This document shows, in pieces, positions 33,162-44,729 of a stretch of DNA of 64,000 bases. The notes under the pieces are model-generated. The model saw only the letters and a list, made by a program, of their open reading frames with translations, was not told the origin of the DNA and made no database searches. This stretch comes from Larix kaempferi (taxonomy: Eukaryota > Streptophyta > Pinopsida > Pinales > Pinaceae). The stretch covers positions 16,322,001 through 16,386,000 of the forward strand of contig BSBM01000826.1 in the NCBI GenBank assembly GCA_027924585.1. Direction: 5' to 3'. A program made the position numbers and the translations under genes. Every line of letters starts with the position of its first letter. Position 1 is the first letter of the stretch.

Positions 33162-33169
33162 AATGGTAC

Positions 33170-34245
33170 CACGGGGGGCTTCATTAGAAGGCAATATAAT
33201 ACCACGTTCATTCATATTGCGGTATTAAATGTTCATAAAAACCTAAATATTATATTGCTTATATATTAAGGGGAAAAGGGTTTTTTTTATTTAATGTAAC
33301 AATACAAAAATACTTTGGGATCTTTTTTATATGGGCAGGCTGACAAATATCCACCAAATGGAGATGGCGGGATCATGGTCGGATGAGAAATCGAGTTGAA
33401 GTAAGTCTTGGGCTTACCAATACGCAGGGAAATCGCGTCTTGAGGCATGCTTGAGGCCAGGGGTTTCGTGGTGAAGTGGGTTTCCAGTCAATCATAGTCG
33501 AGAGACAGTGGTCATTGACAGCCAATTGTTACCAATAACACTCAGCCAGTTGTTACCAATAACACTCAGCCAGTTGTTACCAATAACACTCAGCCAGTTG
33601 TTACCAATAGCCTTGGGAGGCTCTAAGCCTCCAGGTCCTGTTATAGGCCCTCGATAGGCCTTGGGGGCTTGAATACCCAACCACTCGTGCCTATTACAGG
33701 CCTTGGGAGGTTTAGTCAGCCTCCTAGAGCTTGTTACAGACCCTGGGAGCTTGGGTACCTAGCCTACAACAGGCTTAGTGAGCGATTGGGGAACTGCAAC
33801 ATGCAATCTAAATGTTGTGCTATGTGCATTGGCTCTAGTGATATACAAGAAGTGATCTCCTATCTCTTCATTGGACCATTAGATGTTGCAAATCATAATG
33901 ATATGTGGTTGAGTAATTGCACTGTGGGTGAAGTAATGTGCATCCATGATATACATCGAAAGAAGCAAGGTGCATTGTAGAATGCATGTGGGGTCATAAA
34001 AGGGGTTTCATATCAATATACTAGGTAGAAATATAAAGGGGTATAAAAAATGTTAATGAAAAAATTGATACATACAATATCTAGTGAAAATAGGGGTTTT
34101 TTTAAATTGAGAAGGCATATTGGGAGGGGGTTAAAAAAAATGATTTTGGAAGGTACTTTCCAATATTTAGTGAAATTAGGGGTATTGTTTCATATGCCAC
34201 GATCGAACATGCTATGATAGCTGTTTATTGAGTGAAGCCCCCGTG
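33170..34245. mobile_element. Non-autonomous hAT-type DNA transposon (1076 bp)
   Basis: The ends are inverted: CACGGGGGGCTTCA on the left and TGAAGCCCCCGTG on the right. An exact 8-bp direct repeat, AATGGTAC, flanks it (33162-33169 and 34246-34253). An 8-bp duplication is typical of the hAT superfamily. Excising the element restores the copia frame, which confirms the borders. It has no transposase frame. Inside are a 24-bp tandem array and two or three loosely repeated CCTTGGGAGG/CTTGGGGGCTT segments. Confidence 0.85.
33520..33610. repeat. 24-bp tandem repeat, four copies, inside the hAT-type element
   Basis: AGCCAGTTGTTACCAATAAC plus ACTC starts at 33520, 33544, 33568 and 33592. The last copy is incomplete and the first has one change. 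Confidence 0.9.
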
Positions 34246-34253
34246 AATGGTAC

Positions 34254-35361
34254 TAATGAGAGGAGTCTATATTGGAACATTGTACAAGATATTGGGAAAA
34301 ACAGATACCAATGGATGTATGAATACAATATTTCCCGAATCCGACGACATATATTCTTGTCTAGTCAACTTGTCCATGTTGTGGCATAAGTGGATGGGAC
34401 ACACTAGTGAGAAGGGTTTTCGTGCTATGCACAACAAAGGTATGGTCGAAGGTCTCCCTAATTGTTCTTTAGAAATAGATTTCTGTGAACATTGTATTTA
34501 TGGTAAACAAAGTCCGCAAGTAATATTCCCATCTGGGGACACAAGGGCCAAGGAAATGTTGGAGTTAATACATAGTGATGTGTTTGGACCAGTATCAGTC
34601 CCATCACTAGGGGGATCCCAGCATTACATTTCTTTCATAGATGATTTCTTCATAATGACATGGTTGTACTTTCTAAGGAATAAATATGGGGTTTTTGAAA
34701 AGTTTCAAGAGTTAAAAAATCTTATAGAAAACCAGATTAATAGAAAGATTAAAATGTTGAGAACTAATAACAGAGGGGAATTTTGTAGTAAATTGTTCAT
34801 CTAATTTTGCAGGTAGCACAATATAGCTCAACAAAACACAAATCCATACATGCCTCAACATAATGGAGTTGCTGAAAGAATGAATAGAATGTTGATGGAG
34901 AAAGCAAGGAGCATGCTTATTGATGCAAGTATCGCACAATAATTCCAGTCAAAAGCAACCAACACGGCATGCCATCCAGTGAATAGGTAGCCATCGATGG
35001 ATCTAGTCAACAAGCCTCCATATGAGGCATGGGACGGTAAGAGGCCCTCTCTTGCACATCTCATATTATTTGGGTGTGATTCCTTTGTACATGTCCCTAA
35101 GGAAAAACGAAGCAAACTCGATAGTAGGTTGGAGAAATGCATCTTCATCGAGTACAAGGATGGAGTGAAAGGGTATAAGTTATTGAATTTAGACATAAGG
35201 AAGGTAGTCTATAGTAGATATGTGATATTCATAGAAGTCAAAGGTACTTCCAGGATTGAACAGTATATAAGAGAAAAGGAACCAGAAAAGTTAGAGTTTA
35301 AATGGAATGGCGAAAGTCATGATTTAAAAGAGTCAATTGTATCCGATGAAGAGGTGGAATA
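34254..35361 (+). pseudogene. Copia GAG-pre-integrase and integrase
   Basis: RGVYIGTLYKILGK begins the pre-integrase region. The HHCC zinc finger is LWHKWMGHTS, later FCEHCIYGKQ. The catalytic core has LIHSDVFGP (first D) and FIDDF. The second catalytic D is changed (RTNNRGEF, usually RTDNGGEF), and PQHNGVAERMNR carries the glutamate. A stop at about 34802 and others break it. The C-terminal part reads APSL-like RPSLAHLILFGCDSFVHVP near 35041. It would have inserted the cDNA into the genome and is now inactive. Confidence 0.8.
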
Positions 35362-35479
35362 GTAGAATCCGATCGTTGGAAGGTTTAGTTGAGAAAAACA
35401 ACAACCTGAAAGGTATAGTCCACCATGTTTTTACTATGCTTGTGCATTAACTTCCATAGAAGAGGATCTCGGGTTAATA

Positions 35480-36985
35480 AAAGAAGCGATCGACTTGATA
35501 TAGGTTGAATTATGGAAAAAGGCCATGAAAGAGGAAATGGAATTATTGAGGAAAAATGAAACACAGGATATGGTCACATTTCCAAATGGAAGGAAACCAG
35601 TTGGAAATAAGTGGGTATTTAAGAAAAATATGAATGCAATAGGACAGGTCAATAAGTACAAGGCTCGAGTAGTAGTAAAGGGATATTCCCAAGTCAAGGG
35701 AGTCAACTTTGGTGGGATCTTCTCTCTTGTTGCAAAGTTAAATTCCATTAGGGTACTAATGTATTTAGTTGTAACATTGATCTTTAAATAGAACGTATGG
35801 ATGTGAAGAACACATTTCTTCATGGTGATCTTGAAGAAGAAATTTTTATGAAGCATCATGAAGGATTTAAAGTGAAGGGGAGAAGGAGCTATTTTGCAAG
35901 ATCAAGAAGTCCCTCTATGGTTTAAGGCAATGACCCAGGATGTGGTACCAGAAGTTTGATATGTATATCTAGCAGTTGGGTTTTGTGAGAAGTCAAGATG
36001 ATCACTGTGTGTATAGCAAGAAAGTCAGTGATTAGTTTTTTTTATGTAGTTTTGTATGTTGATGACATGTTGTTGGTCGAAAATAACATGGATTTTATTA
36101 AGGAGGTGAAATTGTAGTTGTTCTCCAAGTTCAACACGAAGGATATCGATGCAACCCATTTCATTATTTGGATGGAAATAAAGAGAGATCGAGCACATGG
36201 AAGGATTTGGTTAAGTTAGAGTAAATATGTTGAGACAATTATGAAATGCTTCAGCATGTAGGAATGTAAACCAGTTAAGGTCCCTATTCCTGTAGGTGTT
36301 AAATTATCTGTTGAACAATGTCCTAAGACACAGGAAGAGATAGAGTACATGGAACATGTTCCCTGTGCTAGTGCAGTAGGTATATTGATGTATGCTATGG
36401 TATGTACTCGACTTGATATTTCTCATGTAGTGGGAGTACTGAGTAGGTACACATCGACATCTAGAAAGGAGCATTAGAATACGATAGAGAGAGTATTTAG
36501 GTATTTGCATGGCACAATGGATTATGCAATTTGCTACCAAGGGAAACTTGAAACCAACAAGAAAATAAATGTACATGGCTATGTTGATTCCAACTGGGCT
36601 AGATATTTTGACCATAGATGGTTAACCAATGGACACATTTTCAAGTTATTCGGTGGAGCAGTCAATTGGATGAGTAGGAGGTAGTCGATCGTTGCACTAA
36701 CAAATACTAATGTTGAATACATGGAAGCCACCCATGCAATAAAAGAGTCAGTTTGGTTGCAGATATTGTGTTCAGAGGTTGGGTTTAAACAACAAGCTAT
36801 TAGATAGGATTGTGACATATGAAGTGCAATTTTCTTGGGAAAGAACCATGTATACCATTCAAAGACAAGGCATATTGATGTACAATACCATTGCGTGAGA
36901 GATATGGTCTAGAACCAGAAAGTGTTGCTAGAAAAGGTAGAAACCTTGAAAAACATCACAGACTCATTGACAAGTCTGTGAGTAT
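35480..36985 (+). pseudogene. Copia RT and RNase H
   Basis: The RT opens with MKEEMELLRKNETQDMV at 35525 and NKWVFKKN, then KARVVVKGYSQ. Frameshifts follow near 35790 and 35880. The catalytic motif YVDDMLLV lies near 36055. RNase H landmarks are GYVDSNWARYFD near 36580 and TRHIDVQYHCVRDMV near 36868. Multiple stops are present. The 3' end runs to about 36985, and the tail is then cut by the gypsy insertion at 37056. Confidence 0.75.
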
Positions 36986-37055
36986 TGATAAGTTTAGTTG
37001 GTGTAGAGAATTAATGGGCCTGTTGGCCATAGTTAGATGAAATAAATTTTGAATC

Positions 37056-37462
37056 TGTAAGGAACCTCCAACAATTAATTAATTAAAATGCACGATATAA
37101 CATAACACATAAGATATTTATTGATCGTGAGCCACTTCAAGGGGGAAAACTCCTTTGAGCAATCTCAATACAAAATAAGTCGTGGATTCCTTAATTGGAC
37201 TCACCACGTACTTATATACTAAGTCTATGCACCAATACTATGGATCAATACCATGGAACATATAATACTACGAGACGACTTACAAAGCATATGTGTCCAA
37301 TACTATGGATCAATACCGTGGAACATATAATGCTATGGGATAATACAAACTATGGATCAATACCATGGAACATATAATACTATAGGACGACTTACAAATC
37401 ATATGCGTCCAACAACAATATACTAACAAAGTAAATAGAAGGGTTGACATGGGTTCCTAACA
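37056..37462 (-). repeat. 3' LTR of the gypsy element
   Basis: Ends are TGTAAGGAACC and GGGTTCCTAACA on the plus strand, forming a short inverted repeat. Inside, ACTATGGATCAATACCATGG with the following AACATATAATACTA occurs three times. The purine-rich PPT (AAGGGGGAGGGGA on the minus strand) abuts it at 37463-37477. Confidence 0.9.
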
Positions 37463-37477
37463 TCCCCTCCCCCTTAG
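37463..37477 (-). other. Polypurine tract of the gypsy element
   Basis: The minus strand reads CTAAGGGGGAGGGGA immediately before the 3' LTR start TGTTAGGAACC. Confidence 0.8.
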
Positions 37478-37518
37478 AAAAAGCTTTGTCCTCAAAGCTT
37501 TAGATGTGGAAATTGATT

Positions 37519-38004
37519 CTAAATATGAAGGAGTGGTTCCCATGTAGCATCCTCTGGTTGAATTATGTGCCATTGAATTAATACCTCTGTGATAGATCTT
37601 GAGAAAACATGAAAAGTGTGCCTATTTACGATGGCCTTCGGTTCCAAAAGGATGGATCCTACATTATCCAGTTCTTGTAAAATAGTTTTTCCTCTAATGT
37701 TGGTGCCAAGAACTTTCATCAGACAAGAGACATGAAATATATGATGAATGCAGGAAGAAGGAGGAAGTTCCAATTTATAAGCAACGGACCCAATATTCTG
37801 AAGAACCTTCTAGGGCCCATAGAAATTTGGATCGAGCTTATGACTCCCTTTGAGTTTCAGGCAGGATTGCTTGGAAGGATGTAGACAAAGAAAAACCATA
37901 TCACTTGCTTGAAAAGTGCACTCAGAACGGTGTTGATTGGATTGTTATTGCATTCGAATTCTTTCCATGTGAAGATTGTCCTGCAAAATGTGAAGAATCT
38001 GATC
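37519..38004 (-). pseudogene. Integrase C-terminus and chromodomain-like end of the gypsy element
   Basis: From 38004 the minus strand resumes the integrase interrupted at 47435. It includes KGSHKLDPNFYGP (the GPY/F-like module) and YKLELPPSSCIHHIFHVSCL, broken by stops before 37800. The last open part (37773-37519) ends ITEVLIQWHIIQPEDATWEP, matching the C-terminal part of a chromodomain, whose W...EDATWE pattern is typical of plant chromoviruses. Such domains are known to guide integration toward particular chromatin. Confidence 0.75.
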
Positions 38005-39439
38005 ACGGTTGTTAACACTCAGATTTTCCTTTGGCTGTATCAAGAAAACCCCGAGGTAACTATTTCAAACCAACTTTAGACTGTATTATGACCTTATACA
38101 ATCAGAGAGGGATCTCTCAATAATCATAAAACTTTATCACTCAAAATATTCAATAATAATACTCAGAAGGTCAGATTTTTGATAGGAACAAGTTTGTTTT
38201 TATAAGGTTTGGTTGGACAGGCTTGAAAAGAGACCATTGGGAAATGGAGTATAAAATCGCACTATGTAGGTGAACAACATAATTTAACAATAAAGGTTTT
38301 TGTAAAGGCAGGATAGCTATCTTTTCATAGTCAAGGTCTTAATTTGCAAGTCGATAATGAAGAAAAGGGAATAGTCCATCAATATTGGGCATTAATCATG
38401 AATGAATCCAATATCAACTTTAGCAGAAAGTTTGTGAATACTTGGATGCGATAAACCAGAGCATAAACATATGAATTCTGATTTAATTAGAATTTCATCC
38501 AAGCATGGAGGAAAACACAATGGAAAAGATTTACTGGAAATAATGATTCACAAAGAAAGGAAGGAAATTCACAAACTATAAAATAGATAACACAATAATA
38601 TTTACTCTTTGAAAGGTGCACAATTCTGCTCAACCATTTTTATTCTAGAAACTGCAATGCTCAATACCAAAAAAAATTATATCTTACTCACGGGTTTCAA
38701 CCCCTTTTTCTATCTATTACATATGAATATATAGAAAATCATTACCTAGCCCAAGAATCGAATCATCCTAACCAAGATTCTAAAAATAGAAAGTTGTTAC
38801 AAATGTGATGACACATGTAACATAAAGTTGACTAACTTTAAGGACTGATTACAACAGCAGTGACATGTGCAAAAACTTCTCCTAAATTTCAGAGTATTGT
38901 TTCAATAGAGTCCTTTGCCATTTGAAAGGTGGACATCATATTGACAAGTGGAGGATTAAGATTCACTTTGCTGGTCTTCTTCCTAGAAAGCAAAGATACT
39001 CTGCCAGCTGTATAACTGTTACTTGGAATGCTCGAACACTGTCTCTAACTAATCCTGAAATCATTAATTTCTGCTTTCAAATCTAGGATGCCCCTCAACT
39101 GTATCCTCAAAATATGGGATGCGCTTTGATTGCTAACTTTGCTCTCATGTATTCAAATGCGCAAATTTCTTAACTAGACATAAAGTAATATGGCTGGGTA
39201 AGCAGCTTTTCCACAATGACTAGGAAAACTCAAAACAAGAACATCGACCTTCGGAAAGAATTCAAAGTAAAAATTTCACTACTGACTGCATGTCTATGGA
39301 AACATCCAATACATATAAAATAACATCTAACCCATCTTCAATTCGATGCCATTATACAACACTTCTCACGTTAGGTGCACAAGGAATATGTTGAAACAGT
39401 ATTAGAAATTAAATAAGAAATTACAGTCTGGAGTTTTCC

Positions 39440-39562
39440 ATTGCAAAGGTAGTCATATTCCTTTTCCAACACCAGAGCTCTGGTCCCTATCACTACCAAT
39501 TGGGTTGTAGCTATCAGGCCATTTATGCCTAACCTAATAACAATGGAATCATACTTCTATGG
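39440..39562 (-). pseudogene. FAD-binding Rossmann fragment captured in the 3' LTR
   Basis: The minus strand reads YDSIVIRLGINGLIATTQL followed by [11 protein letters not shown]. This is the dinucleotide-binding start (beta strand, G-x-G-x-x-G loop, helix, VLVLEK strand) of FAD-dependent oxidoreductases. It resembles carotenoid isomerase/phytoene desaturase-type enzymes. In this copy the first glycine is R; the other LTR keeps GLGIKG. It is only about 35 residues long. Immediately upstream another readable segment (FLVKAIDEYSILRMKYAEYW) is unassigned and may come from a different exon or gene. Confidence 0.4.
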
Positions 39563-39787
39563 CCCTTCTAAACCAGTACTCTGCATATTTCATGCGAAGA
39601 ATAGAGTACTCATCGATGGCTTTAACAAGAAAAGCATAAATGTAATCCAAATCCGTTGTCACATTACACAAGGGTCCTGTATTTTGATAATCATTGCCTC
39701 GTCTGGCTTGTCAATAGAAGGGTTTTGATTACAGACAATATTAGCACTACCAATATCTCCCCTTGTTGAGAACTTCACTCTTTCCTT

Positions 39788-40925
39788 GCTCACGATCAAT
39801 TTCTTGAATTTCTTTATCATCATCAATTGTTTTCTGCTCAGGATCAACTTGTAAGCAAGAAACATAACGTGACACATATCTCTTACACAACCTTGCATAC
39901 TGTAAAACTTGTTCCCAAGAAACATGGCCTCTTGTCTTCTTTTGTCCTTCAATTAATACTTTATAAGCATATTGCCACCAGGACTTAGCATTTTCATGGA
40001 TCCCCACAAGAGACCGATAGTGAGAATACTTTAAACGCCGATTGAAAACTGTAATATTCTCAGCTAGATTCAGTATATCCCAGTATTCTTCTTGGGACAA
40101 GGACAAAGTGACATCATCCAAATTTACGAGTGCTTTTTGTGTTGGTTGATATTCACTTGTTAAATCCTTGTATCCAAGTTATGTGTACTTTGCATACCCA
40201 CGTACATGATGCAAGAGATAACTATGTTGTCGAAAACACCTATTCCCATCTTCAGAATCCTTTGGCTTTATTCCAGGTTCAAATATCTCACTCCATTGGC
40301 AGGGTATAAATTCTTCCCAAGGTTTGTCAATCTTCATGGATTTATGTCAGAATCAAAATATATTGCCAACCCTTCAAGTGATATGGACTTTTGTATGTGT
40401 TCTAGTGCTTCCCCAGTGATAAAAATTTCATTTCCATTATCATCAATTGTCACTTATGCATGTTTCTCCAAAGTTATCCCTGTTGCAAATGGATGTCCAG
40501 GATTTCTTTCAGTGTCCTCAATCTGATGTGGATATTTGTAATAGAGACCTTGATATTCCCAATTATAGTTTTAATAAGAGACCCCAACCAGGATGTATTC
40601 TCTTCAGGTTCCTACTCAAGGTTTGATTCAAGCAACATTGTTTCCATTTCCCTTACTCTAAATATCTTAGCTTCTTGTACAAAATCATCAGTACATCCCT
40701 CAACCTTGGTTGCAGGCTCTACCAAGGGGAAAATATGATCCAAATAAACTAAAACTGGTTCTTGACCCAATCTGCTCCATGGGACCCTCAATTTTATAGA
40801 ACCCAAAAACCCTGATTTCACTTTTACAGGAAACTTAAGAGCATTCAATGCCTCTGGCCTCAGTTGCATATTTGTCAATTCAACATCCCCTTGACCTATT
40901 ATTTGAACTCGGTGTTGTCGATGTT
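39788..40925 (-). pseudogene. VPS13-like: Captured VPS13 N-terminal fragment, copy in the 3' LTR
   Basis: The minus strand reads, without introns, about 380 codons of a plant VPS13: QGDVELTNMQLRPEALNALK and FPVKVKSGFLG, then IKLRVPWSRLGQEPVLVYL (chorein N-terminal domain), [95 protein letters not shown] and [20 protein letters not shown], ending [15 protein letters not shown]13 proteins transfer lipids at membrane contact sites. Several stops (e.g. after LESNLE) and a frameshift near 40528 break it. Absence of introns suggests capture from a spliced transcript. It lies downstream of the LTR TATA box, in the element's sense orientation. Confidence 0.8.
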
Positions 40926-41722
40926 TTGGGTATAAGCTTTCTCCTTTTGACATATGTGAATTTGGATTCAAAACGATATCCTCGCATTTGAAAATCATAA
41001 ACTGTGGTGATCTTTCCCTCAACAATCGTGAGCTCCATGCTGAGTGTTCATTTAAACCCTTGGTTCCTCAAACTTTTGGTATGAACTCCCAAAGCAGTTT
41101 CTGCTACCACAGAAAGTGGTTTCATTTACCACTTTTCAATTGCCGAAATAACACCATATTGACATGTGGCAGCATGGTTTTAATTTCGCACCTCTTCTTA
41201 ATTTTTAACCTTTGAGCACGTTCTCCAGCAAAATGATTTCAAACCATTGATCTCTTCGTGGCTTTAACTTGAACCATCGATTTCCATTTAGTCAGTGAAG
41301 ATTTGAACAGAAACAATCACCGAGTTGTAGGGTGATGAATTGCCATTTGGCAAAAGAAACCAATCCTTTGAATCCCACGAGCTGCTGGATTATATTCTTC
41401 TTCTTATGTCGCTTCAGTCCAGTTGAAACCCTACTCTTATATTTGTGATTATGTCCATGACCGAATTGTCGCCAAAAAGACGCATGAGTTTGATTGTCAC
41501 TGACATTTGGAAGTAAACATGTATAAACTCCATGTTTTTCTCTACTATTCTTCTGAGCTTCTCTTCTGTCAGATCTGAAAGCTACGAATCAAAACTTTCA
41601 CAAACACCAACTCTCGATCCCTGGATCTTGTTGACGCCTTGATATTCGTTTGGAATGGCAGCTAGCATGATCAAGTAGACACTTAGCATTCAAAATGGAA
41701 GCATGGCGTTCTCACCTTTAGT

Positions 41723-41733
41723 GTTTATATATG
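41723..41733 (-). promoter_or_regulatory. TATA box in the 3' giant LTR
   Basis: The minus strand reads CATATATAAAC, about 420 bases from the LTR's 5' end. The same sequence is at 47016-47006 in the other LTR. Transcripts starting here would carry the VPS13 segment in the R/U5 part. Confidence 0.5.
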
Positions 41734-42465
41734 TAAATGTTTTCATTATATATTCGATGATGTGAGCCTAAGTCTTCCACTTGTGCTTGGGCGCTGGCTT
41801 ATAAATTGTTGCTCGACTTGTGTGTTGTGGCTGCAGGTTGCATTGGAGCGGGATTTTTAGACCTTGGGCTCCAAAATTTTAAATAAAAATACTGAAGAGC
41901 TGTAATATGCCCGAGATCCTAAAAAATAGAATAACAAAGAGATCCTGCATAAGACCGAGGGGGTCAATCTTGGTCTAATTTGATAAAAACGCACTTTTTA
42001 TTTTTGCCAAAGGGCCCAATTTTTATAATTTTTTGACCAAAATTATAAAAATTAAGACCAAAACTCTTATGTAGTTAATTCACAAACCCAAAAAATGATT
42101 TTTAAAATCATAGCTTTCCTTTAAACCAAAATCGAAAATTTGGCATGTGACAACAACTGGCTCCAACTGGGGATGTTATCCTCCCTGTGAAGTAGAAAAG
42201 AACTCGTAGACCATGTGCTTGACCATTGGGATGTTCCCAAGCTTTCCTGAAACCATCAACCAACCCGTGACCTGTGATCTGTAACCTGTAACCCTTTCTA
42301 ATTTTTCAACTGAACCCAAACTGTAACTGCAAACTGAAAATATGCTACAACTAAAAACTAAAATTGCATGAAATCAAATTGTGCAATGCTGAAAAAGATG
42401 CTTTCCTTGCAAGCATATTCATATACAAATCACCCTACCCTATGTTGCTAAACACAAGAAATCTT

Positions 42466-43095
42466 TCAAATGATGCACAAGTGCCAATAAAGCCAATCAA
42501 GCAAATGGCTTCTTGATTGTTGCTCGCTTTCAACTCCTCCGAGTAAAAAGAAAGACTGAAAATATGACAACTTATACTGCCATCTAAAACTTTTTCCATA
42601 GTTTATGAATAGTGAAAACCTTATCTCCATCATGGATTCTAACAGGATTGCAAAAGGGTCCTCCATGATATGAAAAAATGTTGCTTGTTTATCAACAAAT
42701 TTTTTTCCTTGATCTACGGTTATTTCCTGTTCTATGTCTTTAAGCAGAATTTTCTCAAGTGAAAACTCAACCATTTGCTCGATAGTTCCCTCAAACTTGT
42801 CATTAAAGGGGAGGACTTCTCTCTCCTGTTTTGACCGAGAAAAGCTTTCAAGAGGTTGACCCTTATATTTGAAACTATGGGATTGAATATGAATCTCTAA
42901 ATCCTCAAGATCATGCTTAAGTCTGTCAACAAACTCTTCTAAGAAACTGACCTTATCTTTAGAAGAACATTTGCATGAATTCAAATATATGGGTAAAAAT
43001 TTTGAGAAATTTTCTTTGATTTGATCATCATCAAACATGTCAAAATATTCTTTAAAACCCTTAATAGAAACATGACTTTCTACATACCCTGTCAT
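42466..43095 (-). CDS. Hypothetical 209-residue protein in the core of the giant-LTR element
   Basis: This is the only long frame in the 1.15-kb core. It starts at ATG 43095 (MTGYVESHVSIKGFKEYF), 180 bases after the PBS. The sequence is acidic and helix-rich with a short heptad-like stretch (SFLEEFVDRLKHDLEDLEIH), and ends in hydrophobic and aromatic residues. I recognise no domain: no zinc knuckle and no protease. Its position is where gag would start, so it may be a gag N-terminal remnant or another captured gene piece. Whether it is expressed is unknown. Confidence 0.4.
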   Translation of the reverse strand: MTGYVESHVSIKGFKEYFDMFDDDQIKENFSKFLPIYLNSCKCSSKDKVSFLEEFVDRLKHDLEDLEIHIQSHSFKYKGQPLESFSRSKQEREVLPFNDKFEGTIEQMVEFSLEKILLKDIEQEITVDQGKKFVDKQATFFHIMEDPFAILLESMMEIRFSLFINYGKSFRWQYKLSYFQSFFLLGGVESEQQSRSHLLDWLYWHLCII

Positions 43096-43140
43096 CTTGA
43101 TTTATGAGGTAATCGGATCAACACTTCAAGCTTTGAAACC

Positions 43141-43160
43141 TTCTCATAGTGGAGTCGCCA
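43141..43160 (-). other. Second PBS-like sequence (tRNA-Arg type) in the same leader
   Basis: The minus strand reads TGGCGACTCCACTATGAGAA. The first 12 bases equal the tRNA-Arg PBS used by elements 1 and 2. It is 120-140 bases downstream of the tRNA-Asp PBS and not next to an LTR, so it is not the working PBS. Confidence 0.5.
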
Positions 43161-43280
43161 TGAAAATTCTGAAATATGGATTCTTCGGAGTTGGAGTCGC
43201 TAGGTGAAGGATGCACAGCCTACTTGCATCATCAGAGCTTGAAACTTTGTCGTTCTTCCTAGGGAAAATCCAACCTTCGT

Positions 43281-43298
43281 TCCCCGGCAACGGCGCCA
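43281..43298 (-). other. Primer binding site of the giant-LTR element (tRNA-Asp)
   Basis: The minus strand reads TGGCGCCGTTGCCGGGGA, an 18-base match to the complement of plant tRNA-Asp (known 3' end TCCCCGGCAACGGCGCCA). It lies three bases inside the LTR at 43302. This fixes the element's orientation. Confidence 0.9.
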
Positions 43299-44729
43299 AA
43301 ATGTTAGCACTCGGATTTTCCTTTGGTTGTATCAAGGAAACCTCGAGGTAACTATTTCAAACCAACTTTAGACTATATTTTGACCTTATACAATCAAAGA
43401 GGGGTCTCTCAATAATCATAAAAATTTCTCACTCAAAATATTCAAAAATAATACTCAGAAGGTCATATTTTTGATAGGAACAAGTTTGTTTTTATAAGGT
43501 TTGGTTGGACAGGCTTGAAAAGAGACCATTGGGCAATGGAGTCAAAAATCGCACTATGTAGGTGAAAAATAGAATTTAAAAATAAAGGTTTTTGTAAAGG
43601 TAGGGTAGCTATCCTTTCATAGTCAAGGTCTTAATTTGCAGGTCGATAATGAAGAAAAGGGAACAATCCATCAATATTGGGCATTAATCATGAATGAATC
43701 CAATATCAACTGTAGCATAAAGTTTGTGAATACTTAGACGCAATAAACCAGAGCATAAATATATGAATTCTAATATAATTAGGCTTTCATCCAAGCATGA
43801 AGGACAACACAATGGAAAAGATTTATAGGAAATAACGATTCACAAAGAAAGGAAGGAAATTCACAGACTATAAAATAGATAACACAAGAATCTTTACTCT
43901 TTGAAAGGTGCTCAATTCTGCTCAACCATCTTTATTCCAAAAACTGCAATGCTCAATACCAAAAAAATGTCCATCTTACTCACGGGTTTCAGCCCCTTTT
44001 TCTGTCTATTACATATGAATATATAGAAAATCATTACCTAGCCCAAGAATCGAATCATCCTAACAAAGCTTCTAAAAAATAGAAAGTTGTTACAAATGTG
44101 ATGACACGTGTAACATAAAGTTTACTAACTTTAAGGACTAATTACAACAGTAGTAACATGTGCAAAAAATTCCCTAAATTCAGAGTATTGTTTCAATAGA
44201 GTCCTTTAACATTCAAAAGGTGGACAACATATTGACAAGTGGAGGATTAAGATTCACTTTGCTGGTCTTCTGCCTAGAAAGAAAAGATACTTTGCCAGTT
44301 GTATAACTGTTACCTGGAATGCTTGAACACTGTTTCTAACTAATCCTGAAATCATTAATTTCTTCTTTCAAATTCGGGATGCCCCTCAACCGTCTCCTCA
44401 AAATTTGGGATGTGCTTTGATTGCTAACTTTGCTCTCATGTCTTCAAATGCGCAAATTTCTTGACTAGACATAAATTAATATGGTTGGGTAAGAAGCTCT
44501 TCCACCATGACCAGGAAAACTCAAAACAGGAACATCGACCTTTGGAACAAGTCAAAGTAAAAATTTCACTACTGATTGCATGTCTATGGAAACATCCAAT
44601 ACATATAATATAACAGCTAACACATCTTCAATTCGATGCCATCATACAACACTTCTCATGTTAGGTGCACAAGGAATATGTTGCAACAGTATTAGAAATT
44701 AAATAAGAAACTACAGTTTGGAGTTTTCC

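Larger units (their letters stand above)
38010..42155 (-). repeat. 3' LTR (4146 bp) of the giant-LTR element
   Basis: Homologous over its length to 43302-47429. It contains, in element order, a TATA box at 41733-41723, the VPS13-derived segment, the FAD-binding fragment, and about 1.4 kb of AT-rich sequence to the end at 38010. Confidence 0.85.

Noticed and set aside
39788-40925. A functional VPS13 gene
   Set aside because: Only an N-terminal part is present, with stops and frameshifts, and it is duplicated inside LTRs.
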